Below are positions 23,439 to 31,839 of a DNA stretch of 34,105 bases, piece after piece. Made by a program: the position numbers and the translations under genes. The notes under the pieces were generated by a model. The model saw only the letters and a program-made list of their open reading frames with translations. It did not search any database and had not been told where the DNA came from. The stretch is from Porphyrobacter sp. (GTDB lineage Bacteria > Pseudomonadota > Alphaproteobacteria > Sphingomonadales > Sphingomonadaceae). Positions within the stretch are counted from its first letter, which is position 1; every line of letters starts with the position of its first letter. The stretch lies in assembly GCA_013911835.1 (NCBI GenBank), contig JACESM010000007.1:1-34105 (forward strand), read 5' to 3'.

Positions 23439-25140
23439 GGGTTTCCGCCTTGGCTCCCGGATGGGTGAGCGCACCGAAGCGCGCCTTGCCGACGATCTGG
23501 CTGTAGCGCCACAGCGCGCCCGACTGGTAGTCGTTGGTGCGCGGCTGCCAGTTCGCGCGGCGAGCGGCGAGCACGTCTTCGGCCACCTCGAGGTCGATGG
23601 TGCCTGCGGTTGCATCGATCGAGATGATGTCGCCATCCTCGACCAGCGCGATCGGGCCGCAATCGGCCGCTTCCGGCCCGACATGGCCGATGCAGAAGCC
23701 GCGCGTCGCGCCCGAGAACCGCCCGTCGGTAATCAACGCGACCTTCTCGCCCATGCCCTGCCCGTAGAGCGCGGCGGTGGTCGAGAGCATTTCGCGCATG
23801 CCGGGGCCACCCTTGGGGCCTTCGTAGCGGATGACGATCACGCAGCCCTCGGCGATGTCGCGGCTCTCGACCGCGGCAAAGGCATCTTCCTCGCAGTCGA
23901 ACACCCGCGCCGGGCCGGAGAACTGGAGCCGCGCCATGCCGGCGACCTTCACAATCGCACCGTCAGGGGCCAGGCTGCCTTTCAGGCCGACCACGCCCCC
24001 GGTCGGGGTGATGGGGGTCTTCACATCATAAAAGACCTTCTGGTCGGGGTTCCAGGTGATCTCTTCGAGGTTCTCGCCGATGGTCTTGCCAGTGACGGTG
24101 ATCGGGTTGGGATCGAGGAACCCGCCATCGAGCAGCGTCTTCATCGCCATGTAGACCCCGCCCGCCTCGTGCATGTCCTTGGCGACATACTTGCCGCCGG
24201 GCTTGAGGTCTGCGATGTAAGGCGTTGATTTGAAAACTTCGGCGACGTCGAACAGGTCGAAGTGGATCCCCGCCTCGCTCGCCATGGCGGGGAGATGCAA
24301 CGCCGCGTTGGTCGAGCCGCCGGTGGCCGCGACCACACGCGCGGCGTTCATGAAGGCCTCGCGGGTGCAGATATCGCGCGGGCGCAGATTGCGGGCAACA
24401 AGCTCCATCACCTGCTTGCCGGCCGCCACCGCGATATCATCGCGCGATCTGTAAGGAGCGGGCGCCATGTTGCTGTTAGGCAGTGACAATCCGATTGCCT
24501 CGCCAACGCAGGCCATGGTGTTGGCGGTGAACTGGCCGCCGCAAGCGCCGTGTCCGGGGCAGGCGACCTTTTCTAGCGCGATCAGCTCTGTGAGGGGGCA
24601 GTTGCCGGCGGCGAATTGGCCGACCGCTTCGAACACATCGACCACGGTCACATCATTGCCGCGGTGGGTGCCGGGGAGGATCGAGCCGCCGTATACGAAG
24701 ATGCTCGGCACATTCAGACGGAGCATCGCCATCATCATGCCGGGCAGGCTCTTGTCGCAGCCCGCGAAGCCGACAAGCGCGTCATAACAATGGCCTCGGA
24801 CCGAAACCTCGATAGAATCGGCAATGATCTCGCGGCTGATGAGCGAGGACTTCATCCCCTGGTGGCCCATCGCGATGCCATCGGTGACAGTGATTGTGTT
24901 GAACCGGCGCGGCGTGCCGCCGCCCGCGATCACGCCCTCGCGGCAGATATCGGCCTGCGCGTTCAGTGTGGTGTTGCAGGGCGCCGAATCGTTGCCCGCG
25001 CTGACCACGCCCACGAAAGGCGCGGCGATTTCCTCCTCGGTCATGCCCATCGCGTAGTAGTAGGAGCGATGCGGCGCGCGCTCCGGGCCGACCGAGACGT
25101 GGCGGCTGGGGAGCTTCGACTTGTCGAAGGTGTGAGACAT
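23419..25140 (-). CDS. ilvD: Dihydroxy-acid dehydratase (IlvD, short 2Fe-2S type)
   Basis: A 573-aa IlvD/Edd-family dehydratase, acting in valine, leucine and isoleucine synthesis on 2,3-dihydroxy acids. Cluster ligands are visible in [18 protein letters not shown] and [17 protein letters not shown]. The C-terminal [21 protein letters not shown] is the substrate loop. The length (573 rather than about 615 aa) and the start [23 protein letters not shown] fit the compact group that typically carries a 2Fe-2S cluster. A paralogue acting on sugar acids is the main alternative. It starts 42 bases after the N-formylglutamate amidohydrolase stop, with a GGCGTT/AACGCC inverted repeat in that gap. Confidence 0.92.
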   Translation of the reverse strand: MSHTFDKSKLPSRHVSVGPERAPHRSYYYAMGMTEEEIAAPFVGVVSAGNDSAPCNTTLNAQADICREGVIAGGGTPRRFNTITVTDGIAMGHQGMKSSLISREIIADSIEVSVRGHCYDALVGFAGCDKSLPGMMMAMLRLNVPSIFVYGGSILPGTHRGNDVTVVDVFEAVGQFAAGNCPLTELIALEKVACPGHGACGGQFTANTMACVGEAIGLSLPNSNMAPAPYRSRDDIAVAAGKQVMELVARNLRPRDICTREAFMNAARVVAATGGSTNAALHLPAMASEAGIHFDLFDVAEVFKSTPYIADLKPGGKYVAKDMHEAGGVYMAMKTLLDGGFLDPNPITVTGKTIGENLEEITWNPDQKVFYDVKTPITPTGGVVGLKGSLAPDGAIVKVAGMARLQFSGPARVFDCEEDAFAAVESRDIAEGCVIVIRYEGPKGGPGMREMLSTTAALYGQGMGEKVALITDGRFSGATRGFCIGHVGPEAADCGPIALVEDGDIISIDATAGTIDLEVAEDVLAARRANWQPRTNDYQSGALWRYSQIVGKARFGALTHPGAKAETHVFADI

Positions 25141-25156
25141 AAGATTTCCCGTTTCA

Positions 25157-25174
25157 GGCGTTTTGCGTAACGCC
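25157..25174. other. Inverted repeat GGCGTT-N6-AACGCC upstream of ilvD
   Basis: A perfect 6-bp inverted repeat with a 6-base spacer sits in the 42-base gap between the N-formylglutamate amidohydrolase stop and the ilvD start. On the ilvD-reading strand it can form a hairpin ending about 17 bases before the start codon, just ahead of a GGGAAA ribosome-site candidate. It has no T-run and could be an operator, a weak attenuating hairpin or chance. Confidence 0.3.
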
Positions 25175-25182
25175 CCCTGCCT

Positions 25183-25899
25183 TCAGGCAAGCGCGGACGC
25201 AACCCTTTGCGCAATATCTGCCAATATTGCGGCCCAGCGGGTGTGATCCTCGGGGGTTCGGGTCAGATCCTGCCTGAGCTCGACGCCGAGGTAAGGGCGG
25301 CGGTGCGCTTCGGCATGGCGGTTCATGGTGTAATTGAGGTCGCGCCCCGAATAGGGGAGGTTGTCGCCGACATTCAGCCCCTCGGCCTGAAGCAGCGGGA
25401 TGGCGAAGCGCGCGGCGCGGTCGTCCGTGTTGTAGAGCACCCCCACCTCCCACGGCCTTGCGGCGTCCGAGGTTTCGAGGCGCGGGGTGAAAGAGTGGAG
25501 CGAGAGGATCAGGCCCGGTTGAGCCGCTGCCAGCCACTCGGCCAGCGCGGTGTGATAGGGGCGATGGAAGCGGTTCAGCCGCGCTTCCCTGTCCGCGGCG
25601 ATATTGCCGGGAATCGAATGGCCGTCGCTCGCTTCGGGGACGAGGCCGGGGGCGCTCTCCTCGCGGTTGAGGTCGCAGACAAGGCGGCTGACCGCAGCGA
25701 TGTGGGCGGGGATGGCGTGGTTGCGGGCGAGCCGTTCGGCGATGGCCTCGGTGCCGATGTCGACGCCGATATGCTCGTCGAGCAGGTGTGCGGGGGTGCC
25801 GAGGGCGATGTCGGCGGGCACGTGGTTCGAGGCGTGGTCGGCGGTGCAGACGATCCCGCCGGGCGCAGGCGTGCCGAGCTGGCGGAAGGCCTCGCTCAC
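25183..25899 (-). CDS. N-formylglutamate amidohydrolase family protein
   Basis: A 238-aa zinc-type amidohydrolase of the FGase family. Conserved blocks are TADHASNHVPADI near the N-terminus, SRLVCDLNREE, ILSLHSFTPRL and the C-terminal YLGVELRQDL. Relatives hydrolyse N-formylglutamate in histidine degradation, but no hut genes are present here, so the true substrate is uncertain. I prefer the GTG at 25899, which makes a GTGA overlap with the ispE stop, the arrangement repeated through this operon. The ORF-track GTG at 25923 would add eight residues. It is followed by ilvD after 42 bases. Confidence 0.87.
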   Translation of the reverse strand: MSEAFRQLGTPAPGGIVCTADHASNHVPADIALGTPAHLLDEHIGVDIGTEAIAERLARNHAIPAHIAAVSRLVCDLNREESAPGLVPEASDGHSIPGNIAADREARLNRFHRPYHTALAEWLAAAQPGLILSLHSFTPRLETSDAARPWEVGVLYNTDDRAARFAIPLLQAEGLNVGDNLPYSGRDLNYTMNRHAEAHRRPYLGVELRQDLTRTPEDHTRWAAILADIAQRVASALA

Positions 25900-26693
25900 C
25901 GCAGCCGCCCTGCCATTGTCCACCAGCCGGAAGGCATGGCCGCCGCCGCCGCATCGCGCGCTTCGGGCGTGTCATAGAGCGCAAAGCAGGTCGCGCCCGA
26001 GCCGGACATGCGGGCGAGCCACGGGTTGGTGGCTTGCAGGGCCGCGAGCACCTCGGCAATCACCGGGCAAAGCGAAATCGCGGGGGCTTCGAGGTCATTG
26101 CGCCCTTCCCTCGCGATTGTCGACGCGGGGCCTTCGGGAAGCGCGCCCCTGTCCTCGCCATCCCACGCCTTGAACACCGGCCCAGTGCTGAGCGGCACGC
26201 GCGGGTTGACCAGCAACACGGGGGTTCCGGCGAGGTCGTCTTCCACCGCAAGCTGCTCGGTGCCAGTGCCGAGGCCGATATGGGTGCGGCTGAGGACGCA
26301 GGCGGGCACATCCGCGCCGAGTTTCGCCGCCCTCGCCTGCCAATCATCGGGGAGGCCGTGGAGCGCCTCGACAACCCGGAACACCGCCCCCGCATCCGCC
26401 GACCCGCCACCGAGGCCAGCCGCGACGGGGAGGTTCTTCTCCAGCGTCACCGCCAGCCCTTGCGGGCGCGGGAGGGTTTTCAGGGCGCGGGCGACGAGAT
26501 TGTCGAAGGGATTGTCGAGCACCCCCGCAAACTCGCCCAGCGTGGTGACGCTGTCCTGCGCTGCCGGTGTGGCCGTCAACACATCGCCCGCATCGACGAA
26601 GGCGAACAGGGTCTCAAGCTCGTGATACCCATCTTCCCGCCGCCTGCGGACATGCAGCGCGAGGTTGATCTTGGCGTAGGCGGTTTCGCGCAT
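25896..26693 (-). CDS. ispE: 4-diphosphocytidyl-2-C-methyl-D-erythritol kinase
   Basis: A 265-aa GHMP kinase of the MEP pathway for isoprenoids; it phosphorylates the 2-hydroxyl of CDP-ME. Lys8 lies in AYAKINLAL. The glycine-rich ATP loop is PVAAGLGGGSADAGA with Asp100 as the catalytic base candidate, and the C-terminal ARMSGSGATCFALY is the third GHMP motif. The start at 26693 is chosen because GGGGAGG is placed 7 bases upstream. The ORF-track start at 26711 would make that ribosome site coding. The ribosome site is half of a 7-bp perfect hairpin belonging to the multi-palindrome repeat upstream. Confidence 0.95.
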   Translation of the reverse strand: MRETAYAKINLALHVRRRREDGYHELETLFAFVDAGDVLTATPAAQDSVTTLGEFAGVLDNPFDNLVARALKTLPRPQGLAVTLEKNLPVAAGLGGGSADAGAVFRVVEALHGLPDDWQARAAKLGADVPACVLSRTHIGLGTGTEQLAVEDDLAGTPVLLVNPRVPLSTGPVFKAWDGEDRGALPEGPASTIAREGRNDLEAPAISLCPVIAEVLAALQATNPWLARMSGSGATCFALYDTPEARDAAAAAMPSGWWTMAGRLR

Positions 26694-26700
26694 CTCAAAT

Positions 26701-26719
26701 CCTCCCCGCATCGGGGAGG
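26701..26719 (-). promoter_or_regulatory. Hairpin that pairs with the ispE Shine-Dalgarno
   Basis: In the ispE mRNA, CCUCCCC and GGGGAGG form a perfect 7-bp GC-rich stem with a 5-base loop. The GGGGAGG arm is the only good Shine-Dalgarno for ispE, 7 bases before its ATG. Folding would therefore block ribosome entry. This is read directly from the sequence; any effect on expression is inference. Confidence 0.6.
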
Positions 26720-26824
26720 TGGCAGTCGCGGGCCGCGACTGACGGAGGGGACTCTCCGCCGGGAACCGCGATTGAGGCGAGTCCCCTCCACCACTTCGTG
26801 GTCCCCCTCCCCGTGCCGGGGAGG
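26701..26824. repeat. Multi-hairpin palindromic repeat (REP/MITE-like)
   Basis: A 124-base non-coding element fills the gap between ETF-QO and ispE. In + order it contains: CCTCCCC/GGGGAGG (26701-26719); CAGTCGCG/CGCGACTG with 3-base loop (26723-26741); an 11-bp inverted pair GGAGGGGACTC (26744-26754) and its complement (26779-26789); ACCAC/GTGGT (26790-26802); and CCTCCCCG/CGGGGAGG (26806-26824). The outer hairpins are near copies of each other, giving the element matching ends. This is typical of dispersed extragenic palindromes, and a similar C-rich arm is seen at 2454-2540. No transposase is present. Confidence 0.75.
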
Positions 26825-26832
26825 ATCAACGA

Positions 26833-28482
26833 TCACATATTCGGATAGTTCGGTCCGCCGCCGCCTTCCGGCGTCACCCAATTGATGTTCTGGTTGGGGT
26901 CCTTGATGTCGCAGGTCTTGCAGTGGACGCAGTTCTGCGAGTTGATCTGGAACTTGGGCGCGCCGGTCTTTTCGTCGGTCAGCCACTCATACACCCCCGC
27001 CGGGCAATAGCGCGACGACGGCCCGCCGAACACCGCCAGCTCGCTCGCCTGCTGCAAGCCGAGATCGCTCACCTGCAGGTGAACCGGCTGGTCCTCGGCA
27101 TGGTTGGTGTAGCTGTAGGCCACATTCGTCAGGCGGTCGAAGCTGATCACGCCATCGGGCTTGGGGTAGTCGATCTTGGGATAGAGATCCGCGCGGCCGG
27201 TCATTTCGTGATCGGCGTGGAACTTCATCGTGATCGGCAACCCGATCCCCAGCTGGCGCATCCACATGTCGATCCCGCCGAGCAGGGTGCCGAGGTCATC
27301 GCCGTATTTCTCCATCGCGGGGAGCACGTTCTTGACCTTCTGCAGCTCATCACCAACCCAGCTGCCGCGCACGGCGGGTTCGTAATCGGTGAGCTCGGTC
27401 TTCTCATGGCCCGCCGCGATCGCCGCCGCCACGCTTTCAGCCGCCAGCATCCCGCTCTTCATCGCGGTGTGGCTGCCCTTGATGCGCGGCACGTTGACGA
27501 AGCCCGCCGCGCAGCCGATCAGCGCGCCGCCGGGGAAGGCGAGCTTGGGGATCGACTGCCAGCCGCCATCATTGATCACCCGCGCGCCATAGGAGACGCG
27601 CTTGCCGCCTTCGAGGTATTCGCGGATCGCGGGGTGCTGCTTCCAGCGCTGGAATTCCTGATAGGGCGAGACCCAGGGGTTCTTGTAATTGAGCCAGGTC
27701 ACAAAGCCCAATGCCACCTGCCCGTTGGCCTGATGGTAGAGGAACCCGCCGCCATTGCTGCCGCTCTCCGACAGCGGCCAGCCCTGCGTGTGGATCACCC
27801 GGCCGGGCTTGTGCTTCTTGGGATCGATGTCCCACAGCTCCTTGATGCCGAGACCGTAGATCTGTGGCTGGCAATTGGCCTCTAGGTCATACTTGGCCTT
27901 CATCCGCTTGGTCAGGTGCCCGCGCGCGCCCTCGGCGAACAGCGTGTACTTGGCGTGGATTTCGAGGCCGGGGGTGAAATCGCCCTTGTGGCTGCCATCG
28001 GCGGCAATGCCCATGTCCTGGGTGATCACACCGCCGACCCGGCCTTCCTCGTCGATCAGCACTTCGGCGGCGGGGAAGCCCGGGAACACCATCACCCCCA
28101 GCCCTTCTGCCTGTTCGGCCAGCCAACGGGTCAGGTTGCCGAGCGAGCCGGTGTAGCAGCCATGGTTCGACAGGAACGAGGGCATGATCAGGTGCGGGAT
28201 GGACGTCTTGCCCTTCTTGGACAGGGCCCAGTGCCAGTTGTCGGTCACCGGGGTTTCCGCCATCGGGCAGCCCATCGAGCGCCATTCGGGCAGCAGCTCC
28301 TCGAGCGCCTTGGGATCGACCACCGCTCCCGACAGGATATGCGCGCCGATCTCCGAGCCCTTCTCGAGCACGATCACTTCAAGCTCGGCGTTGATCTGCT
28401 TCAGCCGGATCGCTGCAGAGAGCCCCGCCGGACCGCCGCCGACGATGACCACGTCGCAGGGCATTGATTCACGTTCGACCAT
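26833..28482 (-). CDS. Electron transfer flavoprotein-ubiquinone oxidoreductase
   Basis: A 549-aa ETF-QO (ETF dehydrogenase). It is a membrane-associated flavoprotein passing electrons from acyl-CoA dehydrogenases, via ETF, to ubiquinone. The N-terminal FAD fold is VVIVGGGPAGLSAAIRL (about 10-28). GFVNVPRIKGSHTAMKSG is the conserved flavin/quinone region. The C-terminal ferredoxin-like part has RYCPAGVYEW and NCVHCKTCDIKDP with the four 4Fe-4S cysteines. Length and both domains are normal. AGGAA lies 7 bases before the ATG. It is the first gene of the leftward housekeeping run and is divergent from the UDG-like gene across 126 bases. Confidence 0.96.
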   Translation of the reverse strand: MVERESMPCDVVIVGGGPAGLSAAIRLKQINAELEVIVLEKGSEIGAHILSGAVVDPKALEELLPEWRSMGCPMAETPVTDNWHWALSKKGKTSIPHLIMPSFLSNHGCYTGSLGNLTRWLAEQAEGLGVMVFPGFPAAEVLIDEEGRVGGVITQDMGIAADGSHKGDFTPGLEIHAKYTLFAEGARGHLTKRMKAKYDLEANCQPQIYGLGIKELWDIDPKKHKPGRVIHTQGWPLSESGSNGGGFLYHQANGQVALGFVTWLNYKNPWVSPYQEFQRWKQHPAIREYLEGGKRVSYGARVINDGGWQSIPKLAFPGGALIGCAAGFVNVPRIKGSHTAMKSGMLAAESVAAAIAAGHEKTELTDYEPAVRGSWVGDELQKVKNVLPAMEKYGDDLGTLLGGIDMWMRQLGIGLPITMKFHADHEMTGRADLYPKIDYPKPDGVISFDRLTNVAYSYTNHAEDQPVHLQVSDLGLQQASELAVFGGPSSRYCPAGVYEWLTDEKTGAPKFQINSQNCVHCKTCDIKDPNQNINWVTPEGGGGPNYPNM

Positions 28483-28608
28483 CGGGCTTTCCTGATCCTT
28501 GTTGGTTTTGACCGCTTAGGGGCCACAGTCTGGCGATATGCCTTGCCTGTCCACTTGCTAAGCGCTCGGCAGACAGTCAAGACCCGCGATGGATAGCATG
28601 ACCCCGCA

Positions 28609-29430
28609 ATGAGCCCGCCTGCCCCTTCTCTTGCGCATGAATTCGAGGCGGCGCTGGCCTGGTGGCAGCTGGCCGGGGTCGACTGCGACTTTGCCGATGA
28701 CGCTACGACGTGGCTGGCTGACCCGCAAGCGGCTGGCGGGGCGGCGGCGGCGCAGGGTGCTCCGGCCAGCCGCGTGGGTGCCAATGCCCCCGTTTCGGCA
28801 CCGCAAGATATTGTTGCGCGCCGAGCCGCTCCCCTGCCCGCAGCGCCCGAGCGCGCAGCTTCCCCGCGCCGCGACTGGCTGGGCGATTCGCCCCCGGCCG
28901 ATCTTGCCGCCTTCCGCCAATGGTGGATGGAGACCGCCGACCTGTCGCCCTCGCACGGATTTCCGCGCGTGCCGCCGCGCGGGCAGCAGGGCGCGGCGCT
29001 GATGGTGCTGGTCCCCCAGCCCGAAGCCGATGACCGCGAGCGGCTGCTCGATGGCCCGCAGGGGCGCCTGCTTGCCAATATCCTTGCCGCGATGGGCCTC
29101 CCCGAGAGCGCGGTCTACATCGCCGCCGCACTCCCTGCGCACACCCCGATGGCCGATCTTCCGGCGCTGGCAGCAGGCGGCCTCGACACGGTGACGGCGC
29201 ACCACGTGAAGCTGGTTGCGCCTGCGCGCCTGATCGCCTTCGGAAGCACTCTGGGGCCGATGCTGGGCGCGGGGCCAGCCGGTTCGGGCGATCAACCTTT
29301 ACGTGAAATCAACTATACCTCGGGCAAGGTCCCGGTTCTGTCGAGCGAAGCGCTCGATGCCCTGATGGACATGCCCCGGCTCAAGGCCCGGTTCTGGCGG
29401 AGATGGATGGAATGGTCGGCCACAAATTGA
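28609..29430 (+). CDS. Degenerate uracil-DNA glycosylase-like protein
   Basis: A 273-aa protein resembling family 4/5 uracil-DNA glycosylases but lacking their key residues. The aligned-looking core is MVLVPQPEADDRERLLDGPQGRLLANILAAMGLPESAVYIAAALP, followed by HHVKLVAPARLIAFGSTLGPMLG. In active enzymes the first strand reads GE(A)PG and is followed by Fe-S cysteines; here it is VPQPE and the protein has only one Cys, near the N-terminus. Residues 45-100 are an Ala/Pro-rich linker. It is probably non-catalytic or has a new role. The ATG start has no strong ribosome site. The 3' end overlaps the lytic transglycosylase gene by 19 bases. Family assignment is by eye and tentative. Confidence 0.7.
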   Translation: MSPPAPSLAHEFEAALAWWQLAGVDCDFADDATTWLADPQAAGGAAAAQGAPASRVGANAPVSAPQDIVARRAAPLPAAPERAASPRRDWLGDSPPADLAAFRQWWMETADLSPSHGFPRVPPRGQQGAALMVLVPQPEADDRERLLDGPQGRLLANILAAMGLPESAVYIAAALPAHTPMADLPALAAGGLDTVTAHHVKLVAPARLIAFGSTLGPMLGAGPAGSGDQPLREINYTSGKVPVLSSEALDALMDMPRLKARFWRRWMEWSATN

Positions 29431-31184
29431 AACGCGGCGGCGCGGCGCTCGCGGCAATCGTGCTGGCGAGCGCGGGCTTCCATGCCCCGGCGGCCGCGCA
29501 GGCAGGCGATCTGGTGGCGCGCTGGAATGGCGCGACCCCCGAAGAGCGTGCGCTGAGCGCGGTGCTTTCCTCCGAGGAGCGCGGCACCTATCGCCAGATC
29601 TTCGCCGCGATCGATGCAGAACAATGGCCGCAGGTCGAAAGCCTGATCGCCCAGCTCCCCGGCGGCGTGCTGACCCAGGCCGCGCTCGCCGAGTACTACA
29701 CCCACGCCAAGAGCCCCAAGGTCTCGGCCGAACAGATCGCCCGGTGGTTCGCCGCAGGCACCGATCTGCCCCAGGCCGAACAGCTCGCCAAGATGGGCGC
29801 CAAGCGCGGGCTGACCGCGCTCCCCTTGCTGCCCGCAGGGCAAGGCTTCGCGCGCCAGCCCTATGCCCCCAAGCGCATCCTGCCGCGTCCGGTGAGCGAT
29901 GGCACCATGCCCGCCGCCAGCGCCAGCGCAATCCTTGCCGCGATCAAGGCCGACAACCCCGCCGAAGCCCAGCGCCTGCTCGCCGAGATCGATCCGCTGC
30001 TATCCAGCGATGCGCGCGCCGAGTGGCGCCAGCGCGTGGCGTGGAGCTACTATATCGAAAACCAGGACAGTGCCGCGCTCGAACTCGCACGCACCGTGGT
30101 CGAAGGCAGCGGGGAGTGGGTACCCGAAGGCGCATGGGTAGAGGGCCTTGCGGCCTGGCGCATGGGCTATTGCCAGCTGGCGGGCGAGGCCTTTGCGCGC
30201 GTCTCGGAGCGGGCCTCCAATGTCGAACTGGCCGCGGCCGGCCATTATTGGGCGGCCCGCGCGGCGGTGCGGTGCCGCGAGCCCGAGCAGGCGCAAGCGC
30301 ACCTCAGCGCGGCCGCGCAGATGGACGAGACGCTCTATGGGATGCTCGCCGCCGATCAGCTCGGGGTCGAACTGCCCCAGCATGCCGCGCCCGCACCGCT
30401 CAGCCGCGAGGACTGGGGCCAGCTTCAGCAGCGCCCCAATGTCCGCGTCGCTGCCGCGCTGATCGAGATCGGCCGCCCTGCGCTCGCCGATGAAGTGCTG
30501 CGCTACGAGGCGAAGATCGGCCCCGCCTACCAATATGATGCGCTCGCCCGGCTGGCGCGCGAGCTTGGCCTGCCCTCGACCCAGTTGTTTATGGCGCACA
30601 ACGCGCCCTACGGCGCCAGCAGCGATCCCGCCTTGCGCTTCCCGGTCGCCTATTGGCAGCCCGTGGGCGGCTGGCAGGTCGATCCGGCTCTCGCCTTTGC
30701 CCATGCCTTGCAGGAATCGAACTTTCGCGCCGCCGCCGTCAGCCCGGCCAATGCGCGCGGGTTGATGCAGATCATGCCGGGGACCGCGCGCGACCATTCG
30801 GGCCGACTCAGCCTTGGCGCCTCCTACGAGGACCTGAACGATCCGCAGGTCAACCTCGCCTATGGCCAGCGACATCTTGAAATGCTGCGCGATTCGCCCG
30901 CGACTGGCGGCGTGCTCCCCAAGATCATGGCCGCCTACAATGCCGGCCTGACCCCGATTGCGCGCTGGAATTCCGAGATCAACGATCAGGGCGATCCGCT
31001 GCTGTGGATGGAATCGATCCCCTATTGGGAGACCCGCGGCTATGTCGCGATCGTAATGCGGAACTACTGGATGTACGAGCGTGCCGCCGGCGTGCAGTCC
31101 CCCAGTCGGCGCGCGCTCGCGCAAGGGCGCTGGCCGGAGTTCCCGCAGGCTGCTACCACCCGTTCCGCAAGCCGGGAGCGGTAG
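29412..31184 (+). CDS. Soluble lytic murein transglycosylase
   Basis: A 590-aa periplasmic Slt-type lytic transglycosylase that cleaves the MurNAc-GlcNAc bond of peptidoglycan, producing 1,6-anhydro ends. A signal peptide (HKLKRGGAALAAIVLASAGFHAPAAAQA) precedes a long alpha-helical superhelical domain rich in Ala repeats (about 40-410). The C-terminal catalytic domain shows AFAHALQESNF with Glu435, ARGLMQIMPGTA and IMAAYNAG. I chose the second ATG (29412), which has GGCGGAG 9 bases upstream; the first ATG at 29403 touches that site. It overlaps the UDG-like gene by 19 bases and is followed by moaB after 15 bases. Confidence 0.94.
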   Translation: MVGHKLKRGGAALAAIVLASAGFHAPAAAQAGDLVARWNGATPEERALSAVLSSEERGTYRQIFAAIDAEQWPQVESLIAQLPGGVLTQAALAEYYTHAKSPKVSAEQIARWFAAGTDLPQAEQLAKMGAKRGLTALPLLPAGQGFARQPYAPKRILPRPVSDGTMPAASASAILAAIKADNPAEAQRLLAEIDPLLSSDARAEWRQRVAWSYYIENQDSAALELARTVVEGSGEWVPEGAWVEGLAAWRMGYCQLAGEAFARVSERASNVELAAAGHYWAARAAVRCREPEQAQAHLSAAAQMDETLYGMLAADQLGVELPQHAAPAPLSREDWGQLQQRPNVRVAAALIEIGRPALADEVLRYEAKIGPAYQYDALARLARELGLPSTQLFMAHNAPYGASSDPALRFPVAYWQPVGGWQVDPALAFAHALQESNFRAAAVSPANARGLMQIMPGTARDHSGRLSLGASYEDLNDPQVNLAYGQRHLEMLRDSPATGGVLPKIMAAYNAGLTPIARWNSEINDQGDPLLWMESIPYWETRGYVAIVMRNYWMYERAAGVQSPSRRALAQGRWPEFPQAATTRSASRER

Positions 31185-31199
31185 AGGAGCAAGAGGCGC

Positions 31200-31730
31200 G
31201 TGGCGATTGACGAGACCAAGCTTTTCAAGCCGATAAATATCGCTGTTCTCACCGTTTCTGACACGCGCACGCCCGAAACCGATACCTCGGGCGATATCCT
31301 CGCGGGCCGCGTGACCGGCGCCGGGCACCATCTCGCAGCCCGGATGATCGTCAAGGACGATGCCGCTCTTCTCGCCGCGCAGTTCGAGGCATGGATCGAC
31401 GATCCCGCGGTCGATGCCGTGGTCTCCACCGGCGGCACCGGCCTTACGGGCCGTGACGTGACCCCTGAGGCGCTCAGCCTGATCGAGGGCGCACGCGAGA
31501 TCCCCGGCTTTGGCGAATTGTTCCGCTGGCTCAGTTTCAAGACGATCGGCACAAGCACGGTGCAAAGCCGCGCCAGGGCGGTGGTGGCGCGCGGGACATA
31601 CATCTTCGCCCTCCCCGGATCGAACGGGGCGGTCAAGGACGGGTGGGACGGCATCCTCGCCGAGCAATTGGACAGCCGCAACCGGCCGTGTAATTTCGTG
31701 GAACTCATGCCGAGGCTGAGGGAGGTTTGA
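31200..31730 (+). CDS. moaB: Molybdenum cofactor biosynthesis protein MoaB/MogA family
   Basis: A 176-aa MoaB/MogA-type molybdopterin-binding protein. It adenylylates molybdopterin before metal insertion in MogA-type members. NIAVLTVSDTRT begins the fold. VSTGGTGLTGRDVTPEAL is the conserved molybdopterin-binding loop and FALPGSNGAVKDGWD the second. The GTG start is preceded by GAGGAG. Co-directional with the transglycosylase at 15 bases, but no other moa/moe genes are nearby, so the linkage is probably incidental. MoaB versus MogA function cannot be separated by sequence alone here. Confidence 0.93.
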   Translation: MAIDETKLFKPINIAVLTVSDTRTPETDTSGDILAGRVTGAGHHLAARMIVKDDAALLAAQFEAWIDDPAVDAVVSTGGTGLTGRDVTPEALSLIEGAREIPGFGELFRWLSFKTIGTSTVQSRARAVVARGTYIFALPGSNGAVKDGWDGILAEQLDSRNRPCNFVELMPRLREV

Positions 31731-31839
31731 ACGCGGGTTGTTGTGCAGTCATCGCCGGGTCGTTGCCAGTTGGTGCGCCGGTAGAAACAGCGCAGCCACA
31801 GTGATAGCGGGACTTGGCAAACGCGCCTTTGTTCCGTAA

